Source of the DNA: Nocardiopsis suaedae
GTDB taxonomy: Bacteria; Actinomycetota; Actinomycetes; Streptosporangiales; Streptosporangiaceae
Reading direction: 5' to 3'
Length of the DNA: 64,000 bases
Assembly (NCBI RefSeq): GCF_027706745.1
Contig: NZ_JAQFWP010000022.1
Coordinates: 24,374 to 88,373 of the forward strand
Shown here: positions 58,033 through 64,000 of the stretch, one piece after another
Numbering within the stretch: the first letter of the stretch is position 1
How the letters are laid out: each line of letters begins with the position of its first letter
Notes under the pieces: model-generated
What the model was told of the DNA's origin: nothing
What the model saw: the letters and a program-made list of their open reading frames with translations, nothing else
Databases searched by the model: none
Made by a program: the position numbers and the translations under genes

Positions 58033-58433
58033 GCGCGCTCCTTGCGCATCTGAGAACTGAACGGGTTCCGGACGGTTCGCCCGGAACCTGGTGTTTTCCG
58101 TCGGTGGCGCGAGTTTAGCCCGGTTTAGGCAGGCTGTTCAGCAGGTCTAATGCGACGTGATCCAACCGGTACCCCACCGTGCGGATCTGTGACCGGATCG
58201 GAACGGGGTTCCGGTTGACCGGCGGGAGGGGTGGGACGGTAGGGGCCGACGGGGTGGGACACCGGTGCATGGAGGGGCGCGTGCGGAGCGCGGGACGGAG
58301 CCGGAGGGAGCGGCGGGGAACGGCGGAGCGCGGCGGGGCGGCATGAACGGCCGGGTTACCGGGCTGCCGGGGTGCTGGTGACCAGTTGCCGGGCCGGGGC
58401 GGAGCGAGGCCGGGAGCGTGCGCCGGGCACGAG
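58033..58433. promoter_or_regulatory. livH upstream region
   Basis: About 400 bp. Two GTTTAG half-sites exactly 10 bp apart (58113-58118 and 58123-58128), one helical turn, lie about 80 bp ahead of the start codon and may bind a regulator. The remainder up to 58433 shows no gene. Confidence 0.4.
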
Positions 58434-58461
58434 AAAAAACCCCGCCGCATGTGCGGCGGGG
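58434..58461 (-). terminator. Rho-independent terminator of the ANTAR regulator gene
   Basis: On the minus strand a perfect 10-bp stem (CCCCGCCGCA with its complement) and 2-nt loop is followed by TTTTTT. It lies 69 bp after the stop at 58531. Confidence 0.9.
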
Positions 58462-58530
58462 CCTGGACCGGGACCGTTTCGGGGTTCGGCGGCCGTCCGG
58501 GGGTCGCCCGGGCGGCCGCCGTACCCCGCG

Positions 58531-59124
58531 TCAGCCCTGCTGCTCCTGTTCGAGCGTCTCGACCACGGTCTCGGCCACCTTGCGCATGGTCAGCCGGCGG
58601 TCCATGGAGTTCTTCTGAATCCAGCGGAAGGCCTCAGGCTCACTGAGCCCGTGCCGGCTCTGCAGCAGCCCCTTCGCCCGCTCGACGAGCTTGCGGGTCT
58701 CCAGGCGGTCCTGCAGCCCCGACACCTCGGCCTCCAGGGCGGACAGCTCGGCGTACCGGCTGACCGCCATCTCGATGGCGGGCACCAGGTCGGACTTGCT
58801 GAACGGCTTCACCAGGTAGGCCATCGCCCCGGCGTCACGCGCCCGCTCGACCAGCTCGCGCTGCGAGAACGCCGTCAGGATGACGACGGGGGCGATGCGC
58901 TCGGCGGCGATCCGCTCGGCGGCCGACAGCCCGTCCAGGACGGGCATCTTGATGTCGAGGATGACCAGGTCGGGCTTGAGCTCGGAGGCGAGGCGTATCG
59001 CCGTCTCGCCGTCGCCCGCCTCGCCCACGACGGCATAGCCGTCCTCCTCAAGCATCTCCTTGAGGTCCAGCCGGATCAGGGCCTCGTCTTCCGCGATCAC
59101 CACGCGGCTCTGCGTCGTCGTCAC
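58531..59124 (-). CDS. pdtaR: ANTAR-domain response regulator (PdtaR-like)
   Basis: A 197-residue two-component regulator acting on RNA. The receiver domain (1-120) has acidic pocket AEDE (11-14), phospho-acceptor D57 (LVILDIKMP), T in ILTAFSQ and K in LVKPFSK. A coiled linker leads to the ANTAR domain (about 135-190, LVERAKGLLQSRHGLSEPEAFRWIQKNSMDRRLTMRKVAETV in sequence), which binds paired hexaloop hairpins and prevents transcription termination. This locus next to pyk and polA is conserved in actinomycetes, as is PdtaR of Mycobacterium. The GTG at 59124 is chosen; GTG at 59130 is an alternative. Confidence 0.92.
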   Translation of the reverse strand: MTTTQSRVVIAEDEALIRLDLKEMLEEDGYAVVGEAGDGETAIRLASELKPDLVILDIKMPVLDGLSAAERIAAERIAPVVILTAFSQRELVERARDAGAMAYLVKPFSKSDLVPAIEMAVSRYAELSALEAEVSGLQDRLETRKLVERAKGLLQSRHGLSEPEAFRWIQKNSMDRRLTMRKVAETVVETLEQEQQG

Positions 59125-59255
59125 GAACACGAGGGTACCGAGATCCGCTACGATGGTCTGCACCGCCTGCGGCGCGCGCTGGGAGCGAGGACGGGGCACC
59201 CCCTTAGAGGATCCACTCCGAGCGACAATTGAAAATCGCCCCATTGGGCACAAAG

Positions 59256-59329
59256 GCCCCGATATTCCAACAGGGAGAGAAAGCGAGCTCAAACCTCGTA
59301 CAGTGTGGGTTCGAATCCCACTCGGGGCA
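59256..59329 (+). tRNA. Type-I tRNA with CAA anticodon (nominally Leu, UUG-reading)
   Basis: A 74-nt cloverleaf: acceptor GCCCCGA/TCGGGGC, T8-A9, D-arm with stem TTC/GAA (fourth pair C-A mismatched) and GG in the loop, anticodon stem GCGAG/CTCGT with loop CTCAAAC (anticodon CAA), 5-nt variable loop ACAGT, T-arm GTGGG-TTCGAAT-CCCAC, discriminator A. CCA is not encoded. Bacterial tRNA-Leu normally has a long variable arm, and T10 in place of G10 is unusual, so identity as Leu is uncertain although the fold is intact. A terminator follows at once. Confidence 0.7.
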
Positions 59330-59338
59330 CTTCCCTCC

Positions 59339-59373
59339 AAAAGCCATCTTTCGGATGGCTTTTCTTTTTTTCT
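59339..59373 (+). terminator. Rho-independent terminator of the CAA tRNA
   Basis: AAAAGCCATC and GATGGCTTTT form a 10-bp stem with a 5-nt loop, followed by a run of T broken by one C. It starts 9 nt after the tRNA 3' end. Confidence 0.9.
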
Positions 59374-59380
59374 GTGGAAC

Positions 59381-59425
59381 TCGAACACAAGTACGCCTCC
59401 GCGGGCGATACTCGAACGCATGTAC
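59381..59425 (+). promoter_or_regulatory. Two SOS-box-like direct repeats ahead of the LAGLIDADG gene
   Basis: TCGAACACAAGTAC (59381-59394) and TCGAACGCATGTAC (59412-59425) share 12 of 14 bases and resemble the actinobacterial LexA site TCGAACnnnnGTTCGA, with an A in place of T in the right half. The second overlaps the ATG at 59420, so binding there would block initiation or translation start. Confidence 0.5.
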
Positions 59426-60220
59426 CCGCGCGAAGTCGTGAATGAGGCCCTGCGCCTGCATGCCCAGGGATGGACCGATCGACGGGTCGCCGAGTCCGTG
59501 GGCGTCTCGATCTGGACCGTCCGGCACTGGAGAACAGGACGTCGGCGAGGCCCCAGACAGGAGAGCTACCGCGAAGACAGGACTACTTACTGCCCGTTGT
59601 GCGCTGGCGCCCCTCTCGACGAGAACGCCTACGCTTACCTTCTCGGCTTGTATCTGGGTGACGGCCACATCGTCCGCGCCAGGAAGGGGACCTACTTATT
59701 GGCGATCTACTGCAGCGCCATCTACACCGATCTCGTCGAAGAGTGTCGTAGTTCGGTGAGAGCCGTCTTTCCCGTCAAGCCCTTCACTCGCGAGAAGCCC
59801 GGGTGCACGGTCGTGCAGGCGGTATCGAAACACTGGCCGTGCATATTCCCTCAGCACGGACCTGGCCCCAAGCACTCCAGACTGATCAAGCTCGATGCCT
59901 GGCAGCAGGAAGTTGTGAGGGCCCACCCCCAGCAACTGATCCGAGGGCTCTTCCACTCCGACGGCTGTCGCGCCACCAACAGGGTTCGTCGGATGGTGTC
60001 CGGTGAGTGGAAGTACTACGAGTACCCCCGGTACTCCTTCAGCAACACCTCCAAGGACATCCACACCATCCTCGGAGACACCCTGGACCAAGTGGGAGCC
60101 AAGTGGAAGCTCGTCTGGGTGCCGACCAAGGCCGCGCACCATCAGGACACCGGCACTCTTTCCGTCGCCAAGCGCGACTCCGTGGCCCTCCTGGACACCT
60201 TCATCGGCCCGAAAAGCTGA
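59420..60220 (+). CDS. LAGLIDADG-type homing-endonuclease-like protein with N-terminal HTH
   Basis: A 266-residue protein. An N-terminal helix-turn-helix (5-40, EVVNEALRLHAQGWTDRRVAESVGVSIWTVRHW in sequence) and a CxxC pair (C58, C61) precede two LAGLIDADG motifs: YLLGLYLGDG (73-82) and LIRGLFHSDG (173-182), each with its acidic residue (D81, D181) kept. That is a complete single-chain nuclease core. It is free-standing, not inside an intron or intein, and directly follows the CAA tRNA. It is slightly less GC-rich than its neighbours. Endonuclease activity versus a domesticated regulator cannot be decided. Confidence 0.85.
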   Translation: MYPREVVNEALRLHAQGWTDRRVAESVGVSIWTVRHWRTGRRRGPRQESYREDRTTYCPLCAGAPLDENAYAYLLGLYLGDGHIVRARKGTYLLAIYCSAIYTDLVEECRSSVRAVFPVKPFTREKPGCTVVQAVSKHWPCIFPQHGPGPKHSRLIKLDAWQQEVVRAHPQQLIRGLFHSDGCRATNRVRRMVSGEWKYYEYPRYSFSNTSKDIHTILGDTLDQVGAKWKLVWVPTKAAHHQDTGTLSVAKRDSVALLDTFIGPKS

Positions 60221-60401
60221 TCCGGCACATCCCTATCCTCCGCCGACGGGCACGTCACTCCCTGTGGTCACATCACGGCCACAACCTGAGCACAACACGT
60301 GGGTTTCGTCGCCATGACGGCCGCGAGTCCCCGATGCTGGAAGTTCGGGAGTGTCGCGGACGTGCGCCCTTCGGCGTCGTCCGGTGCGAAGGGAGTGGGC
60401 G

Positions 60402-61913
60402 GTGCTGACCGCGGTGGCCGGGATCCTCGGGATCCTGGTGATCGGTTCCTGGGCGGTGGTCGCCTGGGGCTCCAAGCGGCGGCAGCCGTGGCTATTGGCC
60501 CCGCTGGCGCTGCTCATCGTCGTGCTCGTCGCCACCGGCCAGGGCGGCTGGGCGTTCCTGCCCATCGCCGCCCTCATGGGCCTGTCCTTCGCCGAACTCG
60601 TCATCGGGTCCCGCGAGGCCCCGTCCCTGCGCGCCCGGGACCGGGACGCCCCGCTGAGCACCGAGCGCTGGGCGGTGGCGGTCGCCGCGCCGTTCCGGGT
60701 GGCGGTCGCCGAGCCGTGGGACGTCATCTCCCGCCCTCAGCTGCGCCGCCGGTACCGCAAGGTGCTGGAGGAGGAGTGGGGCATCACCGACCGCGCGGGC
60801 CTGCTGGCCACGGTGGAGTCGCTCTGGGAGGAGCTGCACTCGGCTCCGCACCCGGACCTGTTGGTGGACCTGCGCACCGGGGTGGCGCGCACGCGCCCGT
60901 CCGAGGTGGCCGGGTCGGCGGGCGGTGCGGCGCCGGAGCAGCGTGTGCGGCTCACGCCGGAGCAGGTGGAGCGGATGCGCGAGGTGACCGGCGCCGAGGA
61001 GGGCGTCGATTCGGTGGTGATCGGCTCCTTCGAGTGGTGGAAGTCGGCGCACCTGGTGCGGTTGGCGTGCGGCGGTGCGACGCTGAGCTGGTTGAGCCAG
61101 GCCGAGACGCAGAACCTGCTCCGCCGGGTGGCCACGGATCTGCAGCGCCGGTTCTCGAGTTGGGACCGGCTGTCGGCGGCGTTCCACGGCGGCTATCTGC
61201 TGTGGCGGGGCGGTGCCGGCGGGGAGGGCGAGCCGGACCGGGTCTGGACGGCGCTGGGGCTCTTGACGGCGGACAATGACAGCCCATGGCGTCTGCTGCC
61301 GTGGGACATGCCGTTGGAGCGGGTGCCGTACGAGTCGTCGGGGACCGGTGAGGGGTCGTACGTGCTTCCGGGGGCCGTGGCGGGTGGGCCGTCGGACGGT
61401 AGGTCCTCCGGTGAGGCGGATGAGGCCGCCAGGGGCGGTTCGGTGGCGGAGAGCCCGTCCGCTGGCGGGGGCACGGTGGGCCCGGAGGCCTCCGAGGGTG
61501 CCGAGAGTGCTGAGGGCGGTGGCGGGCCCGTCGGTGCCGTGGGTGCGGACGACCCGCTTCTGGCGGAGCACGGTGTCGGGGACCCGGAGCTCGATGAGGT
61601 CGATTTCGACGACGTCGGCGGCCTGGAGGCGGCCGAGGCGGGCCTTCCTGTGACCGGTCGTGCCGGGGCGGGGGCTCCGGGTCGGGCCGGGGATGCCGAA
61701 GCTGATGAGTCGGTCGATCCGGTCGAGTCGGTCGGTCCGGTTGAGGACGGCGCGGGCGGCGACGTGGTCGGCGGCCCGGACGCCGAGGACGCGGAGGAGG
61801 CTCCTCGGCCGCGTGCTGCGGTGGATGAGGGCGCTGCGCCCGAGGAGGGCGAGCCGGGGGGCGAGCCGTTCGGCGGTGTCGAGGGCGGCCCGGCGGGTGC
61901 GCGTCGGCGCTGA
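60402..61913 (+). CDS. DUF1266 membrane protein with acidic C-terminal tail
   Basis: A 503-residue protein of unknown function. Two or three hydrophobic helices open it (about 1-75, LTAVAGILGILVIGSWAVVAW and LAPLALLIVVLVATG). A cytosolic DUF1266 domain (about 100-310) has LEEEWGITDRAGLLATVESLW, WWKSAHLVRLACGGATLSWLS, FSSWDRLSAAFHGGYLLWRGG and DNDSPWRLLPWDMPL. A long Glu/Gly/Ala-rich low-complexity tail of about 190 residues ends it. I chose GTG 60402 because AAGGGAG lies just upstream; GTG 60351 is an alternative. No partner gene is evident. Confidence 0.8.
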   Translation: MLTAVAGILGILVIGSWAVVAWGSKRRQPWLLAPLALLIVVLVATGQGGWAFLPIAALMGLSFAELVIGSREAPSLRARDRDAPLSTERWAVAVAAPFRVAVAEPWDVISRPQLRRRYRKVLEEEWGITDRAGLLATVESLWEELHSAPHPDLLVDLRTGVARTRPSEVAGSAGGAAPEQRVRLTPEQVERMREVTGAEEGVDSVVIGSFEWWKSAHLVRLACGGATLSWLSQAETQNLLRRVATDLQRRFSSWDRLSAAFHGGYLLWRGGAGGEGEPDRVWTALGLLTADNDSPWRLLPWDMPLERVPYESSGTGEGSYVLPGAVAGGPSDGRSSGEADEAARGGSVAESPSAGGGTVGPEASEGAESAEGGGGPVGAVGADDPLLAEHGVGDPELDEVDFDDVGGLEAAEAGLPVTGRAGAGAPGRAGDAEADESVDPVESVGPVEDGAGGDVVGGPDAEDAEEAPRPRAAVDEGAAPEEGEPGGEPFGGVEGGPAGARRR

Positions 61914-62454
61914 CCCCGGGTGCTGACGCTGACGCTGGGCCTCGTTGAGCGCCCTTGCTGGTCTGCGCCGGTCCATGCTGGTTTGCCCTGATCCGCGCTG
62001 ACTGGTCCGCACTGATCCGCGGGGCGGAGCGGACCGCGCACGCCCGCCTCTGCCTGACAGCGGGTCTCTTCGGTGTTCGCGGCGCTGTGTCGCGTGGGCC
62101 GTCCGTGTGACGTCGGCTCGCGGGCGCGGTGTGCCTTGCGTTCGCTGTGACGCTCGGGCTTCCCCGTCGGGTCTCACCCCAGGTTTCGACCGTGGGGCTT
62201 CACCGCTGGTCTTCGCTCGGCGGCCGCTGTACCGCTGCTCCCCCCGCTGTGCGCGGGTGCGGTCGGGCCGTGCCGGCGGGGTGGGGGCGGTCGGCAGGCG
62301 CGTGGTGCGCCCGTTGGCCGGTCCGCCGCCCCCTCAGGCCCCCGCCCGGGAGTCGCCCTCGGGGCGTTCCCGGGTGCGGGGCCTGTCGGCGGGGCGTCGT
62401 CGGCGGGGACGGTGTGCGTCCCTCGGCCGGTGCCCCTGCCGGTTCAGCGGCGGA
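61914..62454. other. Gene-less stretch between the DUF1266 gene and pyk
   Basis: 541 bp between convergent genes. The first part has short, irregular repeats of GCTGACGCTG and CTGATCCGC type. No hairpin with a convincing stem was found. Confidence 0.4.
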
Positions 62455-63885
62455 TCACTTCCCGTGCGTGATGGCGTCGCCGATGCGGTGCACGCGCAGG
62501 GAGTTGGTGGAACCGGGGGTTCCGGGCGGGCTTCCCGCGACGATGACGATCTTGTCGCCCTTCTGGTAGATGCCCATGTCGAGGAGTTCGGTCTCGACCT
62601 GGCGGACCATCTCGTCGGTGTGGTCGACCCAGGGGACGCAGTAGGCGTCGACGCCCCATTGCAGGGACAGGCGCCCGCGGGTGGTGTCCAGGGTGGTGAA
62701 GGCGATCAGCGGGATGGGCGAGCGGTAGCGGGCCAGGCGGCGGGCGGTCTCGCCGGACATGGTGAAGGCGACGAGGGCCTTGGCGCCGATGGTGGCGCCG
62801 ACTTCGGCCGCGGCGCGGGCGATGGCTCCGCCGGTGGTCTCGGGCACCCGGTTGAGGATGTGCGAGGCGCGCAGGGATTCCTGTTCGGCGGCGACGACGA
62901 TGCGGGCCATGGTGTGGACCGTTTCGACGGGGTAGGCGCCGACGCTGGTCTCGCCGGAGAGCATGACGGCGTCGGCGCCGTCGAGGACGGCGTTGGCGAC
63001 GTCGGAGGTCTCGGCGCGGGTGGGCCGGGGTGCGCTGATCATGGACTCGAGCATCTGGGTGGCGACGATGACGGGTTTGGCCTTGTCGCGGCAGCGCTCG
63101 ATGGCGCGCTTCTGCACCATGGGGACGTTCTCGAGGGGCAGTTCGACGCCGAGGTCGCCGCGGGCGACCATGACGCCGTCGAAGACCTCGATGATGTCCT
63201 GGAGGCGTTCGACCGCCTGGGGTTTCTCGATCTTGGCGATGAGGGGGACGCGCACGCCCTCCTCGTCCATGATGGCGTGGACCTCGTCGGCGTCGGCGGG
63301 GCTGCGCACGAAGGACAGGGCGACCATGTCGACGCCTTGGCGCAGGGCCCAGCGCAGGTCTTCGGTGTCCTTGTCGGTGAGGGCGGGGACGCTGACGGCG
63401 ACGCCGGGCAGGTTGAGGCCCTTGTGGTCGGAGACGGGGCCGCCGATGACGACGCGGGTGTGCACGTCGGTGCCGGTGGTCTTGGTGCATTCCAGGGCGA
63501 TGCGTCCGTCGTCGATGAGGACGCGGTCTCCGGGGCGGACGTCGCCGGTGAGTCCCTTGTAGGTGGTGGAGACGCGGCGGGCGTCGCCGGGGACGTCGTC
63601 GACGGTGATGGTGAAGGGGTCGCCGGGGGTGAGTTCGACGGGGCCGTCGGCGAAGGTGCCCAGTCGGATCTTGGGGCCTTGGAGGTCGGCGAGGATGCCG
63701 ACGTTGCGGCCTTTCTCGTGGGCCGCCGCGCGCACGTTCTCGTAGTTGGCGCGGTGGTCGTCGTGGGTTCCGTGGCTGAGGTTGAGTCGTGCGACGTCGA
63801 GGCCGGCGTCGACGAGCTCGCGGAGGATCTCCGGGCTCGCGGTGGCCGGGCCGAGGGTCGCGACGATCTTTGCTCGTCGTGTCAC
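62455..63885 (-). CDS. pyk: Pyruvate kinase
   Basis: A 476-residue glycolytic enzyme making pyruvate and ATP from phosphoenolpyruvate and ADP. RRAKIVATLGPATASPEIL, LNLSHGTHDDH, ARGDLGVELPLENVP, VATQMLESMI and AETSDVANAVLDGADAVMLSGETS are signature segments, and the C-terminal allosteric domain is present. GTG 63885 (MTRRAKIV) fits the family better than GTG 63894. It neighbours the ANTAR regulator and liv genes, as in related actinomycetes. Confidence 0.96.
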   Translation of the reverse strand: MTRRAKIVATLGPATASPEILRELVDAGLDVARLNLSHGTHDDHRANYENVRAAAHEKGRNVGILADLQGPKIRLGTFADGPVELTPGDPFTITVDDVPGDARRVSTTYKGLTGDVRPGDRVLIDDGRIALECTKTTGTDVHTRVVIGGPVSDHKGLNLPGVAVSVPALTDKDTEDLRWALRQGVDMVALSFVRSPADADEVHAIMDEEGVRVPLIAKIEKPQAVERLQDIIEVFDGVMVARGDLGVELPLENVPMVQKRAIERCRDKAKPVIVATQMLESMISAPRPTRAETSDVANAVLDGADAVMLSGETSVGAYPVETVHTMARIVVAAEQESLRASHILNRVPETTGGAIARAAAEVGATIGAKALVAFTMSGETARRLARYRSPIPLIAFTTLDTTRGRLSLQWGVDAYCVPWVDHTDEMVRQVETELLDMGIYQKGDKIVIVAGSPPGTPGSTNSLRVHRIGDAITHGK

Positions 63886-63895
63886 TCTTCCCACT

Positions 63896-64000
63896 CTAGA
63901 GCGTTCCTGGGCCCTGGTGGTCTAAACCAGGTTGCGAACGGGCGTCCGGTGGGTCGCCGCCGTTGGGGTGGCTGACGCTGGTCAGGTAGGCGGTGATGGC
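63896..64000 (-). CDS. C-terminal end of a protein, possibly glutamate synthase small subunit
   Basis: Thirty-four codons run in from the right edge to the TAG at 63896-63898. The tail begins AITAYLTSVSHPNGGD. The AITAYLTS motif is how NAD(P)-binding flavoproteins such as GltD often finish (a last helix after EGRxAA), and gltBD lies near pyk in related actinomycetes. With only the tail visible the assignment is tentative. Confidence 0.4.
   Translation of the reverse strand, partial: AITAYLTSVSHPNGGDPPDARSQPGLDHQGPGTL

Noticed and set aside
59305..59330. Integrative-element attachment site at the tRNA 3' end
   Set aside because: I found no second copy of the tRNA 3' segment and no integrase gene in the window.
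59256..60220. Group I intron in the CAA tRNA hosting the LAGLIDADG gene
   Set aside because: The tRNA is contiguous (74 nt) and the nuclease gene lies after its terminator, so it is not intron-encoded.

Overview
The window is a very GC-rich (about 70% or more) actinomycete chromosome segment. GTG and TTG starts, ATGA-type gene overlaps, and the conserved core order parA-scpA-scpB-rluB-aroH-tyrA-cmk-der, xerD, pyrG, uvrB, coaE, rpsA, polA, liv genes, ANTAR regulator, pyk fit the Streptosporangiales/Streptomycetales. Nocardiopsis or a relative is my best guess; this is inference from gene content and order only.

Left third (1-24.5 kb) is an accessory, mosaic region. It carries the tail of a sugar ABC transporter, a CobW-type GTPase divergent from a cytosolic metal-receptor-like protein, a secreted RNase Sa-like ribonuclease with its barstar-type inhibitor, tRNA-Pro(GGG), a glutathionyl-hydroquinone-reductase-like gene with a GntR/FCD regulator, ilvA, a quinone-oxidoreductase-like NAD(P)-binding protein, a SLATT-like two-TM protein next to a membrane Ser/Thr kinase, and two LacI regulators. 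A solitary Cas6e has no other cas gene or CRISPR array nearby. A purine-nucleoside salvage unit (nucleoside hydrolase and adenosine deaminase) lies beside the second LacI gene. A 1.5-kb gene-poor stretch holds an undescribed family of about 150-bp repeats and several palindromes. MOSC, TetR, FAD-oxidoreductase and methyltransferase genes and a cytochrome P450 remnant follow.

Middle (24.7-51.3 kb) is core genome, almost all on the minus strand. It runs from DUF523, der, cmk, tyrA, aroH, rluB, scpB, scpA, an RHH protein, parA and xerD (chromosome segregation and condensation plus shikimate-end and ribosome-maturation functions) to a Nudix hydrolase and pyrG, then ggt, GNAT, uvrB, coaE, GNAT, rpsA, arfB and polA.

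Right part (51.4-64 kb) holds a hotdog thioesterase and a complete branched-chain amino-acid ABC system (livK on plus, livHMGF on minus, with an unusual secreted-domain fusion on LivH). It continues with an ANTAR response regulator, a type-I tRNA with a CAA anticodon, a LAGLIDADG-type protein preceded by two SOS-box-like repeats, a DUF1266 membrane protein, pyk, and the C-terminus of a gene that may be gltD.

The observations I rate highest are the orphan Cas6e, the CAA type-I tRNA/LAGLIDADG module, the LivH fusion, the three-copy intergenic repeat, and the SLATT/kinase pair.
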